Shown piece after piece: positions 33,172-41,623 of a stretch of 60,615 nucleotides of DNA. The stretch is from an uncultured Oscillospiraceae bacterium (GTDB lineage: Bacteria; Bacillota; Clostridia; Oscillospirales; Oscillospiraceae): contig CANQRQ010000016.1 of the NCBI GenBank assembly GCA_947626315.1, positions 1 through 60,615 on the forward strand. The letters run 5' to 3'. The notes below the pieces were generated by a model. The model did not search any database. It worked only from the letters and a program-made list of their open reading frames with translations, and was not told the DNA's origin. Each line of letters opens with the position of its first letter. Position 1 is the stretch's first letter. The position numbers and the translations under genes were made by a program.

Positions 33172-34050
33172 TTATTCCAGAACAGCGGCCCCTTCCAGGT
33201 CGGGGATCACCGGGATGACCCGCCAGGAGGGGAACTCCGCGGCCATGGCCATGGCCATGCCGGCGGTGAAGCCGGCTCCCTGGGAGACGCAGAGCAGGGT
33301 GGACCCGGCGCCGGAGATGCACATGCCGGCGGCCCCCCGGCTGAGGGCCAGCTCCTGCACCCGCTCAAAGCCGGGGATCAGGCCCCGGCGGTAGGGCTCA
33401 TGCAGCCGGTCCTGCAGGGCGGCGGGGATCAGCCCCGCGTCCCCCACCTCCAGAGCCTTGAGCAGCAGGGAGGCCCGGGAAATGTTGGAGATGGCGTCCG
33501 CCCGGGAGACCTGGGCGGGCAGCACGCTGCGGGCCAGCTCCGTGGAGAGCTCAAAATCCGGGATCAGGGCGGTGAAGCACAGCTTGTCGCTGAGGGTGAA
33601 GCTGACCGTCACCACCGAGCCTGCCTCGTCCATGATGGAGGCGGTGAGCCCGCCCAGGATGGCGGGGGCCACATTGTCCGGGTGGCCCTCCACCGCGGCG
33701 GCAATGTGCAGCAACTCCCGCTTGCTCAGACCCAGGCGGTACAGCCGGTCGGCGGCCAGGGCCCCGCCCACGATCAGGGCGGAGGAGGAGCCCAGGCCCC
33801 GGCAGACCGGGATATCCGTGGAGAGAAAGCTGATGCCCACCGGCTCCTCCGGCAGCCCCGCCGCCCGGAGGACGGAGAGGTAACCCAGATAGGCCAGGTT
33901 TTCCTCGTTCCGGAATTGCTCCGGGCAGCCCTTGATCACCAGCTCCGGGCTGTGGTAAAATTCGATCTCGTTGTACAGCTGCCAGGCGATGCCGAAGCAG
34001 TCAAAACCGGGGCCCAGATTGGCCGAACTGGCGGGAACACGCACACGCAT
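33172..34050 (-). CDS. thrB: Homoserine kinase
   Basis: 292 residues of the GHMP kinase family. It begins MRVRVPASSANLGPGFDCFG, and the ATP loop is PVCRGLGSSSALIVGG near residue 85. The C-terminal GAAGMCISGAGSTLLCVS is the third GHMP motif. It phosphorylates homoserine with ATP, providing O-phosphohomoserine to ThrC. It starts 3 nt after thrC, and GGAGG for thrB lies over the thrC stop, so the two are translationally coupled. Confidence 0.95.
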   Translation of the reverse strand: MRVRVPASSANLGPGFDCFGIAWQLYNEIEFYHSPELVIKGCPEQFRNEENLAYLGYLSVLRAAGLPEEPVGISFLSTDIPVCRGLGSSSALIVGGALAADRLYRLGLSKRELLHIAAAVEGHPDNVAPAILGGLTASIMDEAGSVVTVSFTLSDKLCFTALIPDFELSTELARSVLPAQVSRADAISNISRASLLLKALEVGDAGLIPAALQDRLHEPYRRGLIPGFERVQELALSRGAAGMCISGAGSTLLCVSQGAGFTAGMAMAMAAEFPSWRVIPVIPDLEGAAVLE

Positions 34051-34053
34051 AGG

Positions 34054-35532
34054 TCAAACCTCCGATTCTATTTGTCTGAGAACATAGGGGAGGATCTCCT
34101 CCCGGTCGATCACGTCGCTGTGGAGCGGGGGTTTCTCCCTCAGGCCCCGGAGCCCCTTTGGAATGGGGACCCCCGTCAGCTGGGACAGCGTCTCCATCTG
34201 CCGGAATTCATCCCCGGCTGTGTCGCCCCCCAGGGCCTTGAGCACCGTCCCGGGGAATTTATAGGGGGAGGCGGTGGAGAGCACCACCAGCGGCGCGCCG
34301 CTCCCGGCCTGCTTTTCATAGGCCCAGGCGGCGGAGAAGGCCACGGCGGTGTGGGTATCGCACAGGTAGCCCCGCTCCCGCCAGACCCGGGCGATGGCCG
34401 CCTCCGTCTCCGCTTCGCCGCAGCAGAAGCCGGAGAAGACGGAGCGGATCCGGGCCAGAGGCTCCGCCGGCAGGGTATAGACCCCCTCCCCGGAGAGCCG
34501 GTCCATCAGCTCCCGGACCAGGGCGCTGTCCCCCTCCGAGGCCAGGTACAGCAGCCGCTCCAGGTTGGAGGAGACCAGAATATCCATGGAAGGGGAGCTG
34601 GTGCGGACGAAGGGCCGCCGCCGGTCGTAGACGCCGGTGTTGAGAAAGTCCGTCAGCACCCGGTTGGCGTTGGAGGCGCAGATCAGCCGCCCCACGGGCA
34701 GGCCCATGAGCTTGGCGAAATAGCCCGCCAGAATGTCCCCAAAATTCCCGGTGGGGACCGAAAAATCCACCGGGTCCCCGGGCCGGATGCGGCCCAGGTC
34801 CACCAGCCGGGCGTAGGCGATAAAGTAATACACCACCTGGGGGGCCAGGCGGCCGATGTTGATGGAGTTGGCAGAGGAGAGGCGGACGCCCTTCCCCTCC
34901 AGCTGCCCGCCGGCGCTGATGGCGGCGAAGGCCTCCTTCACGCCCCGCTGGCAGTCGTCAAAATTGCCGCGAACGGCGCAGACCTTCACGTTCCGGCCCT
35001 CCTGGGTCACCATCTGGGCCCGCTGGACCGGGGAGACGCCCCCATCCGGGTAAAAGACGATGATCCCGGTGCCCTCCACGTCGTGAAAGCCCTCCAGGGC
35101 GGCCTTGCCCGTGTCCCCGGAGGTGGCGGTGAGGATCAAGATCCGGTCCGTGACCCCCTCCCTGGCCCGGGCGGCGGTGACAAGCTGGGGCAGCATGGAC
35201 AGGGCCACGTCCTTAAAGGCGGAGGTGGGGCCCCGGAACAGCTCCAGCACGTACTCGTCCCCCACCGGCACCAGGGGCGTCAGCTCCTCCGTCTCAAACT
35301 TTCCGGCGTAGGCCCGGCGGACCAGCTCCCCCATGTCCCCAAAGCCGGGCAGCAGGTGCGTAAGGATCCGCTCCGCCATGTCCAGGGGGCGCTGCCGCAG
35401 GCAGGCGCGCCAGTCAAAGGGGCGGCTTGCCAGCAGCGGGTCGATATACAGTCCGCCGTCCGGGGCCAGGCCCTGCAGTACGGCGGCGGTGTCTTCAGCG
35501 GCGCAGGCGCCGCGTGTGCTCTTGTAGATCAT
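34054..35532 (-). CDS. thrC: Threonine synthase
   Basis: 492 residues, the long (fungal/E. coli-like) type. The ATG at 35532 is chosen because the protein then starts MIYKSTRG and GGGAGG is just upstream. The PLP lysine is in GPTSAFKDVALSM near residue 110, and ATSGDTGKAALEGF is the phosphate-binding loop. It converts O-phosphohomoserine to threonine. It is second in a minus-strand operon: ACT regulator, thrC, thrB, then ilvA and ridA after a hairpin. Confidence 0.95.
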   Translation of the reverse strand: MIYKSTRGACAAEDTAAVLQGLAPDGGLYIDPLLASRPFDWRACLRQRPLDMAERILTHLLPGFGDMGELVRRAYAGKFETEELTPLVPVGDEYVLELFRGPTSAFKDVALSMLPQLVTAARAREGVTDRILILTATSGDTGKAALEGFHDVEGTGIIVFYPDGGVSPVQRAQMVTQEGRNVKVCAVRGNFDDCQRGVKEAFAAISAGGQLEGKGVRLSSANSINIGRLAPQVVYYFIAYARLVDLGRIRPGDPVDFSVPTGNFGDILAGYFAKLMGLPVGRLICASNANRVLTDFLNTGVYDRRRPFVRTSSPSMDILVSSNLERLLYLASEGDSALVRELMDRLSGEGVYTLPAEPLARIRSVFSGFCCGEAETEAAIARVWRERGYLCDTHTAVAFSAAWAYEKQAGSGAPLVVLSTASPYKFPGTVLKALGGDTAGDEFRQMETLSQLTGVPIPKGLRGLREKPPLHSDVIDREEILPYVLRQIESEV

Positions 35533-35548
35533 GGTTCCTCCCAATGTG

Positions 35549-35986
35549 TTATTCCACGGCCAGCAGGCGGAGATTCTCCACCCCCGGCAGCTTTTTCAAG
35601 GCCTCCAGCAGTTCCGCCAGCGGCGCGTTCATGGCGCCGATCTCCAGCGACAGGGTGACGCTGGCCTGGCCGTGGACCGGGGGGCTCTGGGCGATGGTCA
35701 GCACGCTGGCCTCCGCCTGGGAGATCCGGGCCAGCAGGGCGCTGAGCACCCCGGGGGCATGGGTCAGCATCATGGAGAGGACCGCCCGCCGCTCCCCGGC
35801 CACGTCCGCCGGTTCAAAGATGAAATCCTTATACTTATAATAGGTGCTGCGGGAGATGCCCACCTGCCGGACGGCCTGGCTCACCTCCCGGACTTTGCCG
35901 CTCTCCATCAGGCGGCGGGCCTGGAGCACCTTTTCGTAATATGCGGGCAAAATGCTCTTATGGATCATGAGATAATTCTCAAGCAT
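35549..35986 (-). CDS. UPF0735/PheB-type ACT domain protein
   Basis: 145 residues. The N-terminal half has a small helix-turn-helix-like stretch (VREVSQAVRQVGISRSTYYKYKD). The C-terminal half (about 70-145) is an ACT domain (VLSMMLTHAPGVLSALLARISQAEASVLTI). Family members lie beside threonine or phenylalanine genes and are thought to be amino-acid-responsive regulators. It is 16 nt upstream of thrC and divergent from hom-lysC-asd, so it is the natural candidate to control both sides by sensing threonine or a relative. GGAG precedes the ATG by nine bases. Confidence 0.88.
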   Translation of the reverse strand: MLENYLMIHKSILPAYYEKVLQARRLMESGKVREVSQAVRQVGISRSTYYKYKDFIFEPADVAGERRAVLSMMLTHAPGVLSALLARISQAEASVLTIAQSPPVHGQASVTLSLEIGAMNAPLAELLEALKKLPGVENLRLLAVE

Positions 35987-36005
35987 TGGCTATTTCTCCA
36001 ATTCT

Positions 36006-36039
36006 GACAAAAAAACGGAAACTGGGGCTTGTTTTTGTC
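36006..36039. promoter_or_regulatory. Inverted repeat in the thr/hom divergent region
   Basis: GACAAAAA (36006-36013) and TTTTTGTC (36032-36039) are inverted 8-bp arms that overlap the -35 of the hom promoter. They could be an operator for the divergent ACT/HTH protein. Confidence 0.4.
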
Positions 36040-36057
36040 CAAGGCATATGATACACT
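36029..36057 (+). promoter_or_regulatory. hom-lysC-asd promoter
   Basis: TTGTTT (36029-36034), 17 bp, TACACT (36052-36057). Initiation would be near 36064. Confidence 0.6.
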
Positions 36058-36066
36058 GTCCCTGCT

Positions 36067-36086
36067 AAAAATACAAGTGTATTTTT
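36067..36086 (+). promoter_or_regulatory. Palindrome at the start of the hom transcript
   Basis: AAAAATACA-AG-TGTATTTTT is a perfect 9-bp inverted repeat that begins about 3 bases after the expected transcription start. That is a typical operator position for repression; an RNA hairpin with only 2 loop bases is less likely. Confidence 0.5.
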
Positions 36087-36116
36087 CAAACGGACATAGA
36101 TTTTTTGGAGGCAGAC

Positions 36117-37265
36117 ATGAAAGTTGCGGTATTGGGCTACGGCGTGGTAGGCGTCGGCGTGTATGAGATGCTGGGGCGGGCAGAGGGCCTGGAGCAGGGC
36201 CCCGTGCTGGTCCGGCCGGGAAAGGCCGACGCGCCCTTTAAGGTGACGTCCATAGAGGAGATCGTCTCCGACCCCACGGTGGGCGCGGTGGCGGAGGTGA
36301 TGGGCGGCGTGGAGCCGGCCTTTACCTACGCGGCGGCGGCGCTGCAGGCGGGGAAACATTTCGTCACCTCCAACAAGGCCCTGGTGGCGGCCAGGGGGAT
36401 CGAGCTGAAGGCCCTGGCGGAGGAGCACGGCGCAGCCTTCCTGTTCAGCGCCGCCTGCGGCGGCGGGGTGCCCTTCCTGCACAATCTGTCCCTGGCCCGG
36501 GAGAGCGACCGGATCCGCTCCCTGGGGGGCATCCTCAACGGCACCACCAACTATATGCTGGACGCGATGCAGCGGCTGGACATGGACTATGCCCAGGCCC
36601 TGGCGGACGCCCAGCGCCTGGGCTACGCGGAGGCGGACCCCACGGCGGACGTGTCCGGCCTGGACGCGCTGCGGAAGATCATGCTGGCCTGCGCGGTGGC
36701 CTATGACCGGCTGCCCACGGAGGGCCTTTTGAACGAAGGGATCGAGAATATGACGGCGGCGGACGCGGCCCATATGAAGAGCCGGGGCTACACCTGCCGG
36801 CTGCTGGCCCGGGGCGGGCTGAACGGAGACGGGAGCGTGTACGCCTTTGTGGAGCCGGTGCTGTTCCGGGAGGGCGTGCCGGAGTGCTCGGTGCTGGAGA
36901 ACTACAACATGGCCAAGTATGAGGGGGCGTGTTCCGGGTCCATCGTGCTGATGGGCCAGGGGGCGGGCCGCTGGCCCACCGCCTCGGCGGTGCTGCGGGA
37001 CCTGAACAGCGTCCTGCTGGGGCACCGGGCCATGCTGCGGCCGGCCTGCTGCCGGGTCGCGGCCGACAACGGCGCCCTTGAGCAGCTGTATTATGTGCGG
37101 CTTCCCGCCCGCTTCGCGGAGCGCTTTGCCGCCGAGAGCGCGGAGCCGGACGGGGATACGGTCCGTCTGGTGACCAAGCCCCTGTCTCCCGCCGCCATGC
37201 ACGAGCTGGCCGGGGAGATCCGCGCCCAGGGCGGAGAGCTGTTCTTCGCCGCCATCGGGGGATAA
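36117..37265 (+). CDS. hom: Homoserine dehydrogenase
   Basis: 382 residues from the ATG with GGAGG five bases upstream. The N-terminal NAD(P)-binding region is MKVAVLGYGVVGVGVYEML. The catalytic core includes TSNKALVAARG, FSAACGGGVPFLHNL, GILNGTTNYMLD and EADPTADVSGLDALRK. The C-terminal 60 residues are short for the ACT domain found in longer Gram-positive enzymes, so feedback control may be weaker or different. It reduces aspartate semialdehyde to homoserine, the branch-point to threonine and methionine. First gene of hom-lysC-asd. Confidence 0.94.
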   Translation: MKVAVLGYGVVGVGVYEMLGRAEGLEQGPVLVRPGKADAPFKVTSIEEIVSDPTVGAVAEVMGGVEPAFTYAAAALQAGKHFVTSNKALVAARGIELKALAEEHGAAFLFSAACGGGVPFLHNLSLARESDRIRSLGGILNGTTNYMLDAMQRLDMDYAQALADAQRLGYAEADPTADVSGLDALRKIMLACAVAYDRLPTEGLLNEGIENMTAADAAHMKSRGYTCRLLARGGLNGDGSVYAFVEPVLFREGVPECSVLENYNMAKYEGACSGSIVLMGQGAGRWPTASAVLRDLNSVLLGHRAMLRPACCRVAADNGALEQLYYVRLPARFAERFAAESAEPDGDTVRLVTKPLSPAAMHELAGEIRAQGGELFFAAIGG

Positions 37266-37292
37266 ATAAAGAAGTTGGAGAGACAGAGACGG

Positions 37293-38606
37293 ATGTTAAA
37301 AGCGGCAAAATTCGGCGGCTCCTCGGTTGCGGGAGCGGAACAGTTTAAAAAAGTCAAGGCCATTGTGGAGGCGGACCCCTCCCGGCGGATCGTGGTGTCC
37401 TCCGCGGCGGGCAAGCGCAGCGGGGACGACCATAAGCTCACGGACCTGCTGTACCTCTGTCACGCCCACCTGACCTATGGGGTGTCCTGCGACGAGATCA
37501 TGGAGACCATTGTCCGGCGCTTTGTGGAAATCAAGGAGACCCTGGGCCTGCGCTACGATGTGGAGGCGGATCTGGCCGCCTTCCGGGCCCGGATGAACAA
37601 GGACATGCCGGTGGACGAGCTGGTGTCCCGGGGGGAGTATTTCACCTCCCGGCTGCTGGCGGAGTATCTGGGCTACACCTTTGTGGACGCGGCCTCCTGC
37701 GTGTTCTTCCGGCTGGACGGGCAGATCGACCAGGAGCGGACCTATGAGGCCATCTCCGCGGCGCTGAAGGCCAACGGGCGCATTCTGATCCCCGGCTTTT
37801 ACGGGCGGCTGCCCTCCGGCCGGCTCCGGGTCATGTCCCGGGGCGGCAGCGATATCAGCGGCGCTCTGGCCGCCGCGGCGGTGGACGCGGACGTGTACGA
37901 GAACTGGACGGACGTCTCCGGCATCCTGATGGCGGATCCCCGCATTGTGGACAATCCTGCGCCTATCTCCCACATCACCTACGCGGAGCTGCGGGAGCTG
38001 GCCTTCATGGGGGCCTCGGTGCTCCATGAGGACTCGATCCAGCCGGTGAAGGAGAAGGGCATCGCCCTGAACATCCGCAACACCAACCGGCCGGGGGACC
38101 CGGGCACTATGATCGTGGAGAGCATCGAGAGCGACGAGAGCCCCGACCGCTTTATCACCGGCATCGCCGGGCGGAAGAATTTCAGCATCATCACCGTCCA
38201 GAAGCGGAACCTCAACGCCAACCACAGCCTGGGGCAGGCGCTGGGGGTGCTGGGCCGGTACAAGACCCCGGTGGAGCACATCACCCTGGGGCTGGACTCC
38301 TTTGCCCTGGTGGTCTCCACCGGGACCCTGGGGGAGAATATCTACGATGCCATCGCGGACATCAAGGAGGAGTGCCGGCCGGACGGCGTGGACGTGCAGG
38401 ACGGGATCGCCCTGGTGGCCGCCGTGGGCCGGAAGATGACCTCCCGGCCCGGTATCTCCGGCAGGCTCTTCAAGGCCCTGGGGGACGCGGGAGTGAACAT
38501 CCGCACCATTGCACAGGGCGCCGACGAGCTGTCTATAATAGTGGGAGTGGAAAACGACAAATTCGAGACCGCCATCCGCGTGCTGTACGACGGCTTCGCG
38601 GGCTGA
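37293..38606 (+). CDS. lysC: Aspartate kinase
   Basis: 437 residues starting MLKAAKFGGSSVAG, with the KFGGSS nucleotide motif at the N-terminus. The catalytic amino acid kinase domain spans about 1-290, with SRGEYFTSRL and MSRGGSDISGALAA. Two ACT domains follow (about 300-437, ending GVNIRTIAQGADELSIIVGV), the site of lysine/threonine feedback. It phosphorylates aspartate, the first step of the family. It is 27 nt after hom. The protein is of the monofunctional class III-like single-chain type. Confidence 0.94.
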   Translation: MLKAAKFGGSSVAGAEQFKKVKAIVEADPSRRIVVSSAAGKRSGDDHKLTDLLYLCHAHLTYGVSCDEIMETIVRRFVEIKETLGLRYDVEADLAAFRARMNKDMPVDELVSRGEYFTSRLLAEYLGYTFVDAASCVFFRLDGQIDQERTYEAISAALKANGRILIPGFYGRLPSGRLRVMSRGGSDISGALAAAAVDADVYENWTDVSGILMADPRIVDNPAPISHITYAELRELAFMGASVLHEDSIQPVKEKGIALNIRNTNRPGDPGTMIVESIESDESPDRFITGIAGRKNFSIITVQKRNLNANHSLGQALGVLGRYKTPVEHITLGLDSFALVVSTGTLGENIYDAIADIKEECRPDGVDVQDGIALVAAVGRKMTSRPGISGRLFKALGDAGVNIRTIAQGADELSIIVGVENDKFETAIRVLYDGFAG

Positions 38607-38656
38607 GCGGTTTATGAAAAGACATAATTTTAATGGGAAACGGGAGGAGAACTGAC

Positions 38657-39664
38657 ATGAAAGAGTACAAAATCGCGGTACTGGGTGCCACGGGCGCCGT
38701 GGGCCGGGAGATGCTGAAGGTCCTGGAGGAGTACCAGGTCCCCGTCCAGAAGCTGCTGCCTCTGGCCAGCGCCCGCAGCGCGGGGGGCACCGTGACCTTT
38801 AAGGGACAGGAGGTCCTGATCGAGGAGGCCACGGAGCAGAGCTTTGAGGGGATGGACTTCGTGCTGGGCGCCGTGAAGAACGGCATGTCCAAGAAGTTCG
38901 CCCCGGCCATCGTCAAGAGCGGCGCGGTGTATATCGACAACAGCTCCGCTTTCCGGCTCCAGAGCAACGTGCCTCTGGTGGTGCCGGAGATCAACGGCGC
39001 GGACGCCTTTGAAAACGAGGGCATCATTGCCAACCCCAACTGCTCCTCCATCATCACCCTGATGGCCGTGGCGGGCATCGCCAGGCTGTCTCCCATCCAG
39101 AGCATGGTGGCCTGCACCTACCAGGCCGTGTCCGGCGCAGGGCAGCCGGGGCTGGAGGAGCTGGAGCGGCAGATGGCGGATCTGGCCGCCGGCCGGAAGC
39201 CGGAGGCGAAGACCTTCCCCACCCAGATCGCCCTGAACGTGATCCCCCACATCGGCGACGAGCTGGACAATCTCTACACCGACGAGGAAATGAAGATGCA
39301 GAACGAGGGCCGGCGCATCCTGCACCTGCCGGAGCTGAAGGTCACCTGCACCTGCGTCCGGGTGCCCGTCATGCGCTCCCACTCCATCTCCGTCACCCTG
39401 CGGACCGAGCGGAAGGTCACTGTGGAGGAGGCCAAGGAGGCGGTGCGGGCCTATCCCGGCTGCCGCCTGATCGAGGACTACGAGGGCCGGAACTATCCCA
39501 CGCCTCTGGACACCAGCAACCAGGATCTGGTCTGGGTGGGCCGGATCCGGGAGGACCTGACCGACGACAAGGGCCTGACCCTCTGGTGCTGCGGCGATCA
39601 GATCCGCAAGGGCGCCGCCAGCAACGCGGTGCAGATCCTCAAGCTCCTGACAGAGAAGAAATAA
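38657..39664 (+). CDS. asd: Aspartate-semialdehyde dehydrogenase
   Basis: 335 residues. The ATG at 38657 has GGGAGGAG upstream; the protein begins MKEYKIAVLGATGAVGREM with the GATGAVG NADP loop. The catalytic Cys is C129 in ANPNCSSI, and the C-terminal half has PVMRSHSISVTL. It reduces aspartyl phosphate to the semialdehyde. Third gene of the operon, followed by a terminator. Together with lysC and hom it completes aspartate to homoserine. Confidence 0.95.
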   Translation: MKEYKIAVLGATGAVGREMLKVLEEYQVPVQKLLPLASARSAGGTVTFKGQEVLIEEATEQSFEGMDFVLGAVKNGMSKKFAPAIVKSGAVYIDNSSAFRLQSNVPLVVPEINGADAFENEGIIANPNCSSIITLMAVAGIARLSPIQSMVACTYQAVSGAGQPGLEELERQMADLAAGRKPEAKTFPTQIALNVIPHIGDELDNLYTDEEMKMQNEGRRILHLPELKVTCTCVRVPVMRSHSISVTLRTERKVTVEEAKEAVRAYPGCRLIEDYEGRNYPTPLDTSNQDLVWVGRIREDLTDDKGLTLWCCGDQIRKGAASNAVQILKLLTEKK

Positions 39665-39682
39665 AACTCAGCACATTTTCAG

Positions 39683-39713
39683 ACAGCGGGGCTCCACGCC
39701 CCGCTGTTTTTTT
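39683..39713 (+). terminator. hom-lysC-asd terminator
   Basis: ACAGCGGGGC (39683-39692), 5-nt loop, GCCCCGCTGT (39698-39707), then six more T. Confidence 0.92.
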
Positions 39714-39716
39714 CTC

Positions 39717-39745
39717 TTCCTTTTTTGGCCCGGATATGATATAAT
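39717..39745 (+). promoter_or_regulatory. ABC exporter operon promoter
   Basis: A perfect -10, TATAAT (39740-39745), with only a weak -35 (TTCCTT, 39717-39722, 17 bp away). The gene start follows about 25 bp later. Confidence 0.55.
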
Positions 39746-39769
39746 GCCAAATTGCCGCGCACATAACAC

Positions 39770-41623
39770 ATGAGGACCTATTTTGATGAAAAAAAGATGA
39801 AAAGCACAGCAAAAAAACAAGAAAAAAAGAACAGATGGAAGCTGATCTGGCGCTTTTTGAAGGGCAGCAAGGCCCTTTTCGCCCTGAGCATTTTCTCCAC
39901 CGCCGTGGCGGCTTTGGCGGACATGCTCAGCCCCCAGATCGTCCGGGTGGCGGTGGACAACGTGATCGGCGGCCGGCCGGCGGAGCTGCCGGGGCCCGTA
40001 CTGGCCCTGGTGGAGCGGCTGGGCGGCTTTGCCGCGCTGCGGGATAAGCTCTGGCTCATGGCCCTGGCGGTGGTGCTGGTGGCCGCGGTGCAGGTGGCGG
40101 CCCAGTACCTGTTCCGGGTGACCAACACCAAGGCCTCTGAGACCCTGGTCAAAACCATGCGGGACAGCCTCTACGGCCATATCGAGCGGCTGCCCTTCTC
40201 CTGGCACGTGAAAAACCGCACGGGGGATATCATCCAGCGCTGCACCTCGGATATCGAGACCATGCGCCGCTTCGTGTCCGAGCAGATGACCTCTATTTTC
40301 CGGCTGGTCATTCTGCTGGGGCTGTCCATCGGCTTTATGCTGAGCATGGACCCGCTGCTGGCCCTGATCGCCATTCTGCCGGCCCCTATTGTGATCGTCT
40401 ACTCCTTCTATTTCAACCGGAAGATCGGCGAGGCCTTTCTGGACTGCGACGAGAACGAGGGCAAGCTCTCCGCCATGGCCCAGGAGAATCTCACCGGCGT
40501 GCGGGTGGTGCGGGCCTTCGGCCGGGAGCGCTATGAGCGGGACCGCTTTGTGGACCACAACGAGTATTACACCGGGCTCTGGGTCCGCCTGGCCCGGACC
40601 ATGAGCAGCTACTGGAGCAGCGCCGACGTGCTCTCCGGAACGCAGATCCTGCTGGTGGTGGTCTTTGGGGCCGTGTTCTGCATCCGGGGCCGGCTCCAGC
40701 CGGGGGAGTACATCGTCTTCATCTCCTATGCCTCCATGATGATCTGGCCCGTCCGGGCCCTGGGGCGGATGATCTCCGAGATGAGCAAGGCCGGCGTCTC
40801 TATCGACCGGGTGGCCTACATCATGGCCGCCCAGGAGGAGCAGGACCCGGCGGACGCGGTGGAGGCCGACATGGGCGGCGACATCGAGTTTGACCATGTG
40901 TCCTTCGCCTATGAGGGCTGCCCGGAGATTCTGCACGACATCTCCTTCACCGTCAAGGCCGGGACCACCCTGGGCATCCTGGGGGGCACCGGCAGCGGCA
41001 AGAGCACCCTCATGTTCCTGCTGGATAAGCTCTACGAGCTGCCTGAGGGCTGCGGGGAGATCCGGATCGGCGGGGTCAGCCTCTCCAAAATCAAAACCGG
41101 AACGCTGCGCCGGAACGTGGGCATCGTCCTCCAGGAGCCCTATCTCTTCTCCCGGACCATCGCGGAGAACATCCGCATCACCGACGAGAACATGAGCCTG
41201 GAGCAGATCCGGGAGGCCGCCCGGGCCGCCTGCCTGGACGAGACGGTGGAGAGCTTTGCCAAGGGCTACGACACCTTCGTGGGCGAGCGGGGCGTGACCC
41301 TCTCCGGCGGGCAGAAGCAGCGGGCGGCTATCGCCCGGATGCTGACCCAAAACACCCCCATCATGATCTTTGACGACTCCCTCTCCGCGGTGGACACGGA
41401 GACCGACGCCAAAATCCGCGCCGCCCTGGAAAAGCGCTTCGGCAGCGCCAGCATCATCCTCATTTCCCACCGGATCACCACCCTCTCCAAGGCGGACAAG
41501 ATCATCGTTCTGGACCGGGGGCGCATCGTCGAGGAGGGGACCCACGAGGAGCTGAAAAGCGCCGGGGGCATCTACCAGCAGATCTATGAGATCCAGTCCG
41601 GCACGGGGGAGGAGGCCATATGA
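39770..41623 (+). CDS. ABC exporter half-transporter with degenerate ATP site
   Basis: 617 residues: a six-helix exporter membrane domain (about 25-330) and an ATPase domain (about 365-610). Walker A GGTGSGKST, signature LSGGQKQRAAIARM, H-loop LISHR. Walker B reads IMIFDDSLSAVD, so the catalytic Glu is replaced by Asp. That is the pattern of the degenerate partner in heterodimeric exporters such as TM287/288 and BmrCD. It overlaps the next gene as ATGA. No good ribosome site precedes the first ATG; a second ATG is at codon 10. Likely exports drugs or lipids. Confidence 0.92.
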   Translation: MRTYFDEKKMKSTAKKQEKKNRWKLIWRFLKGSKALFALSIFSTAVAALADMLSPQIVRVAVDNVIGGRPAELPGPVLALVERLGGFAALRDKLWLMALAVVLVAAVQVAAQYLFRVTNTKASETLVKTMRDSLYGHIERLPFSWHVKNRTGDIIQRCTSDIETMRRFVSEQMTSIFRLVILLGLSIGFMLSMDPLLALIAILPAPIVIVYSFYFNRKIGEAFLDCDENEGKLSAMAQENLTGVRVVRAFGRERYERDRFVDHNEYYTGLWVRLARTMSSYWSSADVLSGTQILLVVVFGAVFCIRGRLQPGEYIVFISYASMMIWPVRALGRMISEMSKAGVSIDRVAYIMAAQEEQDPADAVEADMGGDIEFDHVSFAYEGCPEILHDISFTVKAGTTLGILGGTGSGKSTLMFLLDKLYELPEGCGEIRIGGVSLSKIKTGTLRRNVGIVLQEPYLFSRTIAENIRITDENMSLEQIREAARAACLDETVESFAKGYDTFVGERGVTLSGGQKQRAAIARMLTQNTPIMIFDDSLSAVDTETDAKIRAALEKRFGSASIILISHRITTLSKADKIIVLDRGRIVEEGTHEELKSAGGIYQQIYEIQSGTGEEAI

